From NCBI GenBank assembly GCA_002478265.1, contig DLNC01000012.1, forward strand, positions 1-43,275: 43,275 bases of DNA, written 5' to 3'. Shown piece by piece: positions 23,827 through 30,437 of the stretch (the stretch's first letter is position 1; each line of letters opens with the position of its first letter). The notes under the pieces are model-generated. The model had not been told where the DNA came from, made no database searches, and was given only the letters and a program-made list of their open reading frames with translations. The stretch is from Syntrophaceae bacterium UBA7520 (GTDB taxonomy: Bacteria; Desulfobacterota; Syntrophia; Syntrophales; Smithellaceae). The position numbers were made by a program, and so were the translations under genes.

Positions 23827-24414
23827 ATGAAAGTCAAGCGAACTTTAGAAGATGTGGAAAAAAAGATTTTCGCCTTTTTCCGGCGTAACCGGCGCATGCC
23901 GACTTATTCGGAAATGGCGGAGATCATCGGCGTGCGTTCCAAAAGCGTTGTCGACTTCTGGGTGAAAAAACTGATCAGCGCGGGAGCGCTGCAAAAAGAC
24001 GCCAAAGGATTTCTGGCGCCCGCGCGCCTGTCGCTGGCGCTGCCGCTGGCCGGAGATGTCTGCGCCGGATTTCCCTCGCCCGCGGAAGAAGAACTGCGCG
24101 ATGTTATTTCCTTTGACGAATATCTGGTCAACCGGCCCGATAATTCCTTTCTTCTTTCCGTCACCGGCGATTCCATGTCGGGCGCGGGCATCATGGACAA
24201 AGATCTGGTGATTGTGGAGCGCGGCAGAGAGCCGAAAAACGGCGACATCATCCTGGCGGAAGTGGACGGCAACTGGACGATGAAATATTTTTGCAAAAAA
24301 GGAAAAACAGTAACGCTGGAGGCGGCCAATCCCAAATACCCGCCGATTATTCCCAAAGAAGAACTGCGCATCGCGGGGGTGATTACCGCCGTGGTGCGTA
24401 AATACCATAAATAA
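23827..24414 (+). CDS. lexA: SOS repressor LexA
   Basis: LexA represses SOS genes and cleaves itself when RecA filaments form. The 195-residue product has an N-terminal winged-helix region (TLEDVEKKIFAFFRRNRRMP, then YSEMAEIIGVRSKSVVDFW) and a C-terminal S24 peptidase domain. The cleavage bond is A80-G81 in CAGFPSPAEEE, the nucleophile is S116 in GDSMSG and the general base is K153 in TMKYF. These are almost the same positions as in Escherichia coli LexA (84-85, 119, 156). The frame could be extended to TTG 23791, but that codon is part of the -35 box. ATG 23827 has no ribosome site, so a leaderless or near-leaderless mRNA is likely. The GFPSPA sequence after the cleavage site also recalls UmuD, but the DNA-binding domain argues for LexA. 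Confidence 0.92.
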   Translation: MKVKRTLEDVEKKIFAFFRRNRRMPTYSEMAEIIGVRSKSVVDFWVKKLISAGALQKDAKGFLAPARLSLALPLAGDVCAGFPSPAEEELRDVISFDEYLVNRPDNSFLLSVTGDSMSGAGIMDKDLVIVERGREPKNGDIILAEVDGNWTMKYFCKKGKTVTLEAANPKYPPIIPKEELRIAGVITAVVRKYHK

Positions 24415-24441
24415 TTTTTTAGAAAAAAGAGGAAATCCTAT

Positions 24442-24675
24442 ATGCAAAGCAAAGTTATTTTTTCCGAAAACATCTTCAGAGCGCGCGCCATGGACAAACC
24501 AAAAACACTCTACCCCACAAAACTACTCCACAAGTTCCGCCAATTTATCGAGCGCAGTGATTGGGATGAACGTCTGCCAAAATACGAAAAATATATTAAT
24601 TGGTTTTCCTACGGCCTTATTGCCGCATCGGCACTCTTCTTTCTTCCCGTTTGTATATCGCTTCTGACGCGCTAA
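24442..24675 (+). CDS. Small single-span membrane protein of unknown function
   Basis: This frame of 77 codons begins at ATG 24442 with GAGGAAA at 24429-24435 six bases upstream, a better ribosome site than lexA has. The product has a basic, polar N-terminal half and one C-terminal transmembrane segment (about 53-74, WFSYGLIAASALFFLPVCIS), so it would be tail-anchored. I do not recognise a family. It starts 27 bases after lexA in the same direction and could be co-transcribed and hence SOS-induced. The neighbouring 24676 onward is much more AT-rich, so this gene may be the last host gene before the inserted segment. Confidence 0.55.
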   Translation: MQSKVIFSENIFRARAMDKPKTLYPTKLLHKFRQFIERSDWDERLPKYEKYINWFSYGLIAASALFFLPVCISLLTR

Positions 24676-24689
24676 GCTCGCTTGATCAA

Positions 24690-24812
24690 ATGGGGATGGG
24701 AAAAATGAAAGAAGTTGATTGTTATTTAATATTAAGATATCAAAGCCGAAACAGACAATTTCAACATTGGCGCTTATACAGCAAATTTGCAGCGTTTGCT
24801 ATATTAGCATAG
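24690..24812 (+). CDS. Doubtful small ORF before the cassette-like segment
   Basis: An open frame of 40 codons from ATG 24690 (or 35 from ATG 24705, preceded by GGGGATGGG) ends at TAG 24810. The predicted peptide is basic and has no recognised motif. Its end overlaps an imperfect hairpin (24772-24808), which argues against coding. It may be a remnant or chance. Confidence 0.2.
   Translation: MGMGKMKEVDCYLILRYQSRNRQFQHWRLYSKFAAFAILA
24772..24808. repeat. Imperfect hairpin upstream of the cassette-like segment
   Basis: GCTTATACAGCAAA (24772-24785) and TTTGCTATATTAGC (24795-24808) pair at 12 of 14 positions around a 9-base loop. The only mismatches are C-A and T-T. It is 20 bases before the GTTACAC boundary. 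It could be an operator or part of a decayed recombination site. Confidence 0.4.
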
Positions 24813-24828
24813 GTCTATATAAACATTG

Positions 24829-25373
24829 TTACACGAATATTATCGAATAGTAGAAAAGGATAAAATATGGCATTTGAGAAAATAGAGTACAAAAACCTCA
24901 ATGCGAAACAACAAGAAATATATAATTTCCAGAAAATAGCAGCTGTTCTAGCGGATTATGGTTTCAATTGCATTAAGCTATCAGATGATTGGCAAGGCGC
25001 AGATTTCATTGCATATCACAAAGACGGTAACGAGACCTTGAAAGTCCAATTAAAAGGACGAGTAAACATAGATAAGAAATACCTTGGTAAAGGTCTATAT
25101 GTAGCGTTTCCCGTGAATGGATTTTGGTATTTGGTAGAACATGACATGCTCGTTGAAATAATTGGAAAAACAACAAACTGGTTGAACACACCATCTTGGA
25201 TTCAAAGTAACCACTATCATTCGGCTGCTCCAAGCAGGGAACTTCTGGAGCATTTAAGCAAGTATAGACTTTAATCGAGCAATCTTGAGAGTCTATTTTT
25301 TAGTAATAAATAACGTGTAACCTGGCGCTAGAGCCGATCGCAGCCCGCTGGGCTGTTTCGACTCAGCTTTTCG
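24829..25373 (+). mobile_element. Solitary integron-cassette-like insertion
   Basis: The segment has the layout of an integron gene cassette. It has a left boundary G|TTACAC (24828-24834), a short leader, one rightward gene and an attC-like site (25315-25379). The 5' sequence GTTACACG is exactly complementary over eight bases to CGTGTAAC at 25314-25321, as expected because both derive from one attC in the circular cassette. Base composition is clearly more AT-rich than in the flanking genes. Removing it would leave ACATTG joined to CTAAATCG, a G-N-T sequence like those proposed for secondary integration sites. No integrase gene, attI site or further cassette is visible, so the identification is structural inference. 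Confidence 0.5.
24867..25274 (+). CDS. Predicted PD-(D/E)XK-like nuclease (QxK variant)
   Basis: The 135-residue product has an N-terminal helix with E17 (AKQQEIYNFQKIAAVLADYG) and a strand ending in D46 (GADFIAY). About 15 residues later comes the strand LKVQLKGR with Q61-x-K63. This helix-D-QxK order matches the core of the PD-(D/E)XK nuclease fold, in its Q-for-E form seen in some restriction and homing enzymes. The C-terminal half (FWYLVEHDMLVEII, then NTPSWIQSN) is not recognised. AAAAGGA at 24854-24860 is well spaced for ATG 24867. Codon and base use are AT-rich compared with its neighbours, which supports transfer. No methylase or antitoxin partner is beside it. Function is predicted from motif order only. 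Confidence 0.6.
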   Translation: MAFEKIEYKNLNAKQQEIYNFQKIAAVLADYGFNCIKLSDDWQGADFIAYHKDGNETLKVQLKGRVNIDKKYLGKGLYVAFPVNGFWYLVEHDMLVEIIGKTTNWLNTPSWIQSNHYHSAAPSRELLEHLSKYRL

Positions 25374-25379
25374 CTAAAT
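25315..25379 (+). other. attC-like recombination site candidate
   Basis: In order: GTGTAAC (R''-like, 25315-25321; one change from RYYYAAC), a six-base spacer, then an arm containing AGAGCCGA. A terminal hairpin follows (CAGCCC-GCT-GGGCTG, 25341-25355), then the returning arm CGA-C-TCAGCTTT with unpaired T's and a bulged C. The site ends with GCTAAAT (R'-like, 25373-25379; one change from GTTRRRY). Extrahelical bases on one arm, the AGCCGA..CGACTCAGCTT arms and the 65-base length resemble integron attC sites. Alternatively it is just an imperfect hairpin that limits transcription into guaD. Confidence 0.5.
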
Positions 25380-25391
25380 CGATTTTAAATT

Positions 25392-25868
25392 ATGAACAAT
25401 TCAGACAAACAATTTATGCAAATGGCTGTTGAGCTGGCGCTGCAAGGCATGCGCAACAACGAAGGCGGGCCCTTTGGCGCCCTTGTGGTTAAAGATAAAA
25501 CAGTCATCGGAAAAGGAAACAATCGCGTCCTCTATAAAAATGATCCTACCGCTCACGCGGAAATAGAGGCCATACGCCAGGCCTGTCATAATATCAAAAG
25601 TTTTCATCTGGAGGATTGCACCCTCTATACATTGTGTGAGCCGTGCCCCATGTGCATGGCCGCTGTTTATTGGGCGAAAATATCAAAAGTTGTTTTCGGC
25701 TGCACCAGAAAGGACGCGGCTAAAATAGGTTTTGCTGATGATCTGCTCTACAAAGAATTAAATATGCCGCCTTCTGAACGGAGCATTCCTATGGAATCAA
25801 TATTGAGAGACGACTCGCTGCGTGTCTTTGACGAATGGATAAAAAAGCATGATAAAATAAATTATTGA
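25392..25868 (+). CDS. guaD: Guanine deaminase
   Basis: The protein converts guanine to xanthine and ammonia in purine salvage or breakdown. The 158 residues carry the cytidine-deaminase-fold zinc site H55-A-E57 in NDPTAHAEIEAIRQA and P84-C85-P-M-C88 in CEPCPMCMAAVYWAK. The GGPFGALVV start, the DAAKIGFADDLLYKEL segment near 114-130 and the closing region match Bacillus-type GuaD more closely than the tRNA deaminase TadA. TadA remains the main alternative. The ribosome site of ATG 25392 is weak. The gene begins 13 bases after the attC-like site, so the insertion probably separated it from its native promoter region. Confidence 0.82.
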   Translation: MNNSDKQFMQMAVELALQGMRNNEGGPFGALVVKDKTVIGKGNNRVLYKNDPTAHAEIEAIRQACHNIKSFHLEDCTLYTLCEPCPMCMAAVYWAKISKVVFGCTRKDAAKIGFADDLLYKELNMPPSERSIPMESILRDDSLRVFDEWIKKHDKINY

Positions 25869-25871
25869 GTT

Positions 25872-25929
25872 ATTCAGTTACCCAAACCGGTTGGAAATTA
25901 TTTTTGTTAAAAACCGCCAATAACTGAAT
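25872..25929. repeat. Inverted repeat upstream of dinB
   Basis: ATTCAGTTA (25872-25880) and TAACTGAAT (25921-25929) are exact complements separated by 40 bases, between guaD and dinB. The centre holds the palindrome AACCGGTT (25885-25892). It could be an operator pair; no T-run follows, so a terminator is unlikely. Confidence 0.35.
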
Positions 25930-25966
25930 CTTTCTTGATTTTTTATCTACACTTTTTAAAAGTTTT

Positions 25967-27277
25967 ATGTCCCAGCAATTATTTTCTCTTTCTTCATGGC
26001 CGCGGGCGATTGTGCATATCGACGGCGACGCTTTTTTTACCTCGTGCGAAGAAGCGATTCATCCGGAGCTGAAAGGCAAACCGCTCATCACCGGTGGCGA
26101 ACGCGGTATTGTAGCCTGCGCGAGTTACGCGGCGAAAAAAATAGGCGTCAGGCGCGGCGTGTCGCTGCCGGAGGCGCGCAAAATCTGCCCGAATCTGATT
26201 ATCCTGCCATCGGATTATGAAACCTACAGCCTGTTTTCGCGGCGGATGTTTTCCATCATGCGCCGCTTTACGCCCGACGTCGAGGAATATTCCATCGATG
26301 AAGCTTTTGCCGATATCACCGGCATGCGCCGCGCGCTGCATTCCTCCTACGAGGAAATCGCGCTGAACATGAAAAAAGAAATTGAGAAGGAACTGGGCAT
26401 TACCGTTTCCGTGGGGTTGAGCATCACCAAGGTGCTGGCCAAAGTCGCTTCCAAGCATCAAAAGCCATCCGGCATGACGATAATCAAAGGACGGGACATC
26501 GCGCGATATCTGCGGGACCTGCCGGTGGAAAAAATCTGGGGCATCGGTCCTGCCACCACTAATTATCTGGCCAAAATGGGCGTGCGCACGGCGCTGGCTT
26601 TCGCCGGGCTTCCCGAAGAAACGGTTTTGAAAAAATTCACCAAGCCAGGCGTGGAAATCTGGCAGGAGCTGCGCGGCAAATCCGTTTATCCGGTGGTGCC
26701 CGAAGAGAAAAGCACCTACGCCTCCATCAGCAAAACCAAAACTTTCGCGCCGCCAACCTCCGATGCCGACTATCTTTTCGCGCAACTGATGCGCAATATG
26801 GAATCCGCCTGCATCAAAGCAAGGCGTTATAACCTCGCGCCGAAAAAAATTGTGGTGTTTTTAAAGAGACAGGATTTTGAGACAAGCGGCAGCGAAGCTG
26901 TTCTTTCCCGCCCCTGCTGCCGCCCGCTGGAATTCACCGGTGTTATCCGCGAGCTTTTCAACGAATGTTATCGCGCATCTGACCTTTACCGCGCCACCGG
27001 CGTGATTCTATGCGATTTAGTCTCCGACCGAAACATCCAGTATTCGCTTTTTGATGATCCCGTGCAGGCGCAAAAAATAAGAGAAATTTACAGCGCCGCC
27101 GATGATTTAGGGCAAAGATACGGCAAACACACCCTGCATCTGGGCTCGTCCCACCTGATAGAAAAACTGGGCCGGGGTCGCCGTGGCAACCCGACAGCCC
27201 GTGAACAGACTCAGCACAAGGGAGAAACCCGCCGCCGCCATCTGGCGTTGCCGCTTTTTCATGTAAAACCTGAATAA
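25967..27277 (+). CDS. dinB: DNA polymerase IV (Y family)
   Basis: This is an error-prone translesion polymerase. The 436 residues contain the metal-binding D19 in HIDGDAFF and D111-E112 in YSIDEAFAD. The KPLITGGERGIVACASYAAK stretch lies near 38-57, SVGLSITKVLAKVASKHQKP near 147-166, a helix-hairpin-helix-like WGIGPATTNYLAKMGV near 191-206 and a little-finger domain near 260-370. After about residue 395 the tail is basic and low in conserved residues (GRGRRGNPTAREQTQHKGE) rather than ending in a clear beta-clamp motif. No GAAC-N4-GTTC box was seen in the 98 bases upstream, so SOS control by the local lexA is not evident. A 9-bp inverted repeat (25872-25880 and 25921-25929) lies there. Confidence 0.93.
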   Translation: MSQQLFSLSSWPRAIVHIDGDAFFTSCEEAIHPELKGKPLITGGERGIVACASYAAKKIGVRRGVSLPEARKICPNLIILPSDYETYSLFSRRMFSIMRRFTPDVEEYSIDEAFADITGMRRALHSSYEEIALNMKKEIEKELGITVSVGLSITKVLAKVASKHQKPSGMTIIKGRDIARYLRDLPVEKIWGIGPATTNYLAKMGVRTALAFAGLPEETVLKKFTKPGVEIWQELRGKSVYPVVPEEKSTYASISKTKTFAPPTSDADYLFAQLMRNMESACIKARRYNLAPKKIVVFLKRQDFETSGSEAVLSRPCCRPLEFTGVIRELFNECYRASDLYRATGVILCDLVSDRNIQYSLFDDPVQAQKIREIYSAADDLGQRYGKHTLHLGSSHLIEKLGRGRRGNPTAREQTQHKGETRRRHLALPLFHVKPE

Positions 27278-27307
27278 AAACCGCCGGTCAGACGTTTTCG
27301 TTTTTCG

Positions 27308-27336
27308 TTGACACGCCCCTCTCTTGTCCTTATACT
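27308..27336 (+). promoter_or_regulatory. Near-consensus sigma70 promoter
   Basis: TTGACA (27308-27313), a 17-base spacer and TATACT (27331-27336) lie 31 bases before the ATG of the membrane protein gene. It probably serves that gene and the DUF362 and polyferredoxin genes that follow at short spacing. Confidence 0.75.
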
Positions 27337-27367
27337 TATTTTACAATCAACAAAACGAGGTGAAAAA

Positions 27368-27874
27368 ATGGCTGATTTTTCCGTGAAAACCGAAAGCGGT
27401 ATCAATACTTACCGCAAAGCAATCAGCGCGTTTGTCCTTTTATTTGCGCTGCCTATTCTGCTGAGCGTGATCAATATAACTTTTGCCGAAAGCTGGAAGA
27501 TTCATTTTTTCCCGGCGGCAGTCATTTTAGCCGCGGTGATTCTCGGCCTGCCCGGCGGAATTGTTGCGGGTATCTCCGGCTCTCTTTACACCGCGCTTTT
27601 TCTGGGCAATCCTTATGTGCTTGTGGGCAATGCCCTTTTCGGCGCCATGGCCGCGCTGTTTTATAAAAAAACGGGGAAAGTTATTCTTTCCGTGCTGCTG
27701 GCCTATATGATCCAGTTGCCCTGGCTCATTCTGACTGACTATTATCTCGCTGGGCTTTCCGCGGATTTCATTGCACGGCTTGTTGTGGTGCTGCTTTTGG
27801 GAAATGTTTTATGGGCGGCGCTTATCCAGGCGAACATTGTGCCGCTGAGAAAACTTTTCGGGCACAAGCCATAA
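27368..27874 (+). CDS. Multi-span membrane protein, ECF S-component-like
   Basis: The 168-residue protein has about five transmembrane helices (roughly 18-40, 46-66, 70-98, 103-125 and 134-155) with Gly-rich turns such as GLPGGIVAGISGSLYTALFLG. Size and layout resemble the substrate-binding S components of ECF vitamin/metal transporters or related small permeases, but no substrate motif was recognised. GAGGTG at 27357-27362 is well placed for ATG 27368; an in-frame TTG upstream lies inside the promoter. The DUF362 gene starts 37 bases after it, then the polyferredoxin gene, so an operon is likely. The transporter suggestion is an inference from topology. Confidence 0.55.
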   Translation: MADFSVKTESGINTYRKAISAFVLLFALPILLSVINITFAESWKIHFFPAAVILAAVILGLPGGIVAGISGSLYTALFLGNPYVLVGNALFGAMAALFYKKTGKVILSVLLAYMIQLPWLILTDYYLAGLSADFIARLVVVLLLGNVLWAALIQANIVPLRKLFGHKP

Positions 27875-27911
27875 GACCTTTGTACGTTTTACTTATTACC
27901 TGGATAAAATC

Positions 27912-28865
27912 ATGACCGACGAGAATAAAACCAATCGGCGGCAGTTTCTCAAAAAGGGATTGTCCCTGGGGATGGTTGCGGGCGGTGCCATGATTTTGGG
28001 AAAACCGGATTTTCTGCTGGCGCAGAACGCCCCGCAGGGCTTGCCTGACCTTGTCGCCGTGCGTAACGGCGAGCCGGATACCTTGTTTAACAAAGGCATT
28101 GAGCTCATGGGTGGCATGAGCCAGTTCGTCAAAAAAGGTCAGACGGTTGTGGTAAAGCCCAATATCGGTTTTCCGCGCCTGTCTCAGGCCGCCGCGACCA
28201 CCAATCCTCTTTTGGTGAAAACCATTGTGGAGAGCTGTTATGCCGCCGGTGCGCGGCGGGTTTATGTTTTTGACAATGTGGTTTTGCCCACCTCCGCCAA
28301 CGCCCGGAATTGCTACAGGCTAAGCGGCATCGAAGATGCGGCCAAAGAAGCGCGGGCAATCGTTGTCCCGGTGGATGATTTCAGCTACCGCAAAGTGGAA
28401 ATACCGGGCGGTAAAACTCTGAAAACGGCGGAAGTGCACAGTCTGATTTTGGATACCGATGTCTTTATCAATGTGCCGGTGCTCAAACATCACGGCTCCG
28501 CGCATCTTTCCATAGCGATGAAAAACCTTATGGGAATAATCAAAAACCGCATGGAATACCACCTGACCGGCTTGGATCAGTGCATCGCCGATTTCTGCCT
28601 TTACCGCAAACCAGATTTAAACATTGTGGATGCCTACCGCGTGATGATGAGCCACGGCCCCTCCGGCCAGAATGTGGAAAACCCGACCAACGTGCAGCTG
28701 AAGAAAACCATTCTCCTCTCCCGCGATATCGTCGCCGTGGACGCGGCGGCGACCAGAATATTCGGCAGAGAACCGGAAGAAATCGGCTACATTAAAATGG
28801 CCCATGCGCAGAAAATCGGCAACATGAATTTGAAAGATCTTAGAATAGTGACTTTCGCCCTGTAA
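27912..28865 (+). CDS. Tat-exported DUF362 protein
   Basis: The 317-residue product starts with a twin-arginine signal, NRRQFLKKGLSLGMVAGGAM, cleaved probably near residue 37. The rest matches the DUF362 family: VVVKPNIGFPRLSQAAATTN near 76-95, DVFINVPVLKHHG near 184-196, AMKNLMGIIKNR near 204-215 and an aspartate-rich VAVDAAATRIFG segment near 276. DUF362 proteins are common in anaerobes and are often fused or adjacent to ferredoxin domains, but their reaction is not well established. This copy has no Fe-S cluster motif of its own; the polyferredoxin encoded 12 bases downstream could supply electrons. The Tat signal suggests it folds, perhaps with a cofactor, before export to the periplasm. 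Confidence 0.85.
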   Translation: MTDENKTNRRQFLKKGLSLGMVAGGAMILGKPDFLLAQNAPQGLPDLVAVRNGEPDTLFNKGIELMGGMSQFVKKGQTVVVKPNIGFPRLSQAAATTNPLLVKTIVESCYAAGARRVYVFDNVVLPTSANARNCYRLSGIEDAAKEARAIVVPVDDFSYRKVEIPGGKTLKTAEVHSLILDTDVFINVPVLKHHGSAHLSIAMKNLMGIIKNRMEYHLTGLDQCIADFCLYRKPDLNIVDAYRVMMSHGPSGQNVENPTNVQLKKTILLSRDIVAVDAAATRIFGREPEEIGYIKMAHAQKIGNMNLKDLRIVTFAL

Positions 28866-28877
28866 AGGACATCTTCA

Positions 28878-30413
28878 TTGCGCCTGATTAAAATCCGCAT
28901 TTTATTTTCCTCGCTCATATTTACTTTATTTGTTATCCTTTTTCTCAGCAGTGAAAGAACAGCTACCTCGCTTTCCTCTGTTTTGCTGTCTTTTCAGTTT
29001 GTGCCGGTTCTCATCAAAATTATCAGCAACCCGGGTTTCTTGGTCATCATGGGGCTGGTTTTTCTTTTGGTCATCTCATTGCTTTTCGGCAGAGTTTACT
29101 GCTCGTTTCTCTGCCCGTTGGGAGCAATGCAGGATTTTTCCATCGCGCTGTCCCGCAGGCTTCGCAAGCGCAAAAATCATTCTTTTCAAAAGCCGCTTCC
29201 CTGGCTGCGTTATTCGATACTGGCTTTGACGGTTGCTCTGACGCTTTCCGGCTCTTTGGTTTTGCTTAACCTTTTGGATCCATATTCACTAACCGGCAGG
29301 ATCATTAATCATGTGATGGAGCCTTCTTTTGTCTGGATTTATAACTTAGCCATCGAAATTCCCAAGTTCTTCCATATATACCTGTTTCAGAAAGAAACCG
29401 CCTATATTCCTCCTCTGGCGCTGGTTGTCAGCCTGCTGTTCTTTTTCAGTATCATGCTTCTTTCAGCGCGCCACGGGCGGCTTTACTGCAACACGGTTTG
29501 CCCTGTGGGTTCGCTGCTTGGTCTGATTTCCCGTCTTTTTTTATTTAAGTTCACGCTGGACGAGAACCATTGCGCAGAGTGCTTGCGCTGCGAAACCGTC
29601 TGCAAGGCAGGCTGCATCAATCCGAATGACAAAACTATCGATACAACCCGTTGCGTAGCCTGCTTCAATTGCGTGGCCGCCTGTCCCCAGCCGGCAATCA
29701 AATATCAATATGCTCCGTCATTGGCCGCGCAGAAAAAATGGTCGGCGCAGCGCCGCAGTTTTGTCATCGGCAGCGCGGCGGCCCTTTTTTCCGTCTTGCT
29801 TGCTTTCAACAACAAAGTGCGCGCGGCCCTGTATGCTGCGCGCCGGAGTCAGAAACCGCCGGCAACCCCACCCGGAGCGGTTAACCTGCGGCGTTTTACG
29901 CAGTTTTGCAGCGCCTGCCATCTGTGCGTGAGCGCCTGTCCGACCAAAGTTTTAACTCCTTCTTTTTTTGAATATGGCGCTGCGGGCTTAATGCAGCCGC
30001 TGATGGATTTTGAAAGAAGCTTTTGCGATTACGAATGCAATGTCTGCGGGAACGTCTGCCCTACGGGCGCGATACTGCCGCTGGCGCTGGAAGACAAAAA
30101 ACTGGTGCGGATAGGAAAGGCCGAAATTTTTGAGGACATCTGCGTGGTCTATGTAGATCATAACAACTGCGGCGCCTGCGGCGAGGTATGCCCCACGCAC
30201 GCCATCAGCTTTATCGACAAAAAGAACATTCTCTATCCTGAAGTAGATACCAAATACTGTATCGGCTGCGGCGCCTGCCAGCTGGTCTGTCCGACAACGC
30301 CCAAAGCCATCGTTGTCCACGCTTTGGATACCCACGAACAGGCTGTCAAATATGTGCACGCCGTCAAGCCGGTTAAGCGTCCGCAAATGCCGGACGCTGA
30401 CTTTCCTTTTTGA
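28878..30413 (+). CDS. NapH-like membrane polyferredoxin
   Basis: The 511-residue protein begins with about five membrane helices in the first 210 residues. It contains two NapH/NosR-type Cys motifs, CSFLCPLGAMQ near 75 and CNTVCPVG near 204. The C-terminal part holds a string of 4Fe-4S motifs: CAECLRCETVCKAGC near 231, CVACFNCVAACPQP near 258, CSACHLCVSACPTKV near 345, CNVCGNVCPTGA near 387, CGACGEVCPTHA near 434 and CIGCGACQLVCPTTP near 462. Such proteins carry electrons between the quinone pool or cytosolic ferredoxins and exported enzymes. A TTG start is used, with AAAGGA eight bases before it; no suitable ATG is nearby. The DUF362 protein is the obvious partner by position. Confidence 0.88.
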   Translation: MRLIKIRILFSSLIFTLFVILFLSSERTATSLSSVLLSFQFVPVLIKIISNPGFLVIMGLVFLLVISLLFGRVYCSFLCPLGAMQDFSIALSRRLRKRKNHSFQKPLPWLRYSILALTVALTLSGSLVLLNLLDPYSLTGRIINHVMEPSFVWIYNLAIEIPKFFHIYLFQKETAYIPPLALVVSLLFFFSIMLLSARHGRLYCNTVCPVGSLLGLISRLFLFKFTLDENHCAECLRCETVCKAGCINPNDKTIDTTRCVACFNCVAACPQPAIKYQYAPSLAAQKKWSAQRRSFVIGSAAALFSVLLAFNNKVRAALYAARRSQKPPATPPGAVNLRRFTQFCSACHLCVSACPTKVLTPSFFEYGAAGLMQPLMDFERSFCDYECNVCGNVCPTGAILPLALEDKKLVRIGKAEIFEDICVVYVDHNNCGACGEVCPTHAISFIDKKNILYPEVDTKYCIGCGACQLVCPTTPKAIVVHALDTHEQAVKYVHAVKPVKRPQMPDADFPF

Positions 30414-30437
30414 ACAACGGGCGTATTAATAAACACC

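Noticed and set aside
24759..24834. A second attC site immediately before the cassette boundary
   Set aside because: TTTCAAC (24759-24765) is not complementary to GTTACAC, and the hairpin between them is not centred, so the R''/R' symmetry of an attC is missing.
25872..25966. SOS box upstream of dinB
   Set aside because: No GAAC-N4-GTTC is present; the 9-bp inverted repeat there has a different sequence and a 40-base spacer.
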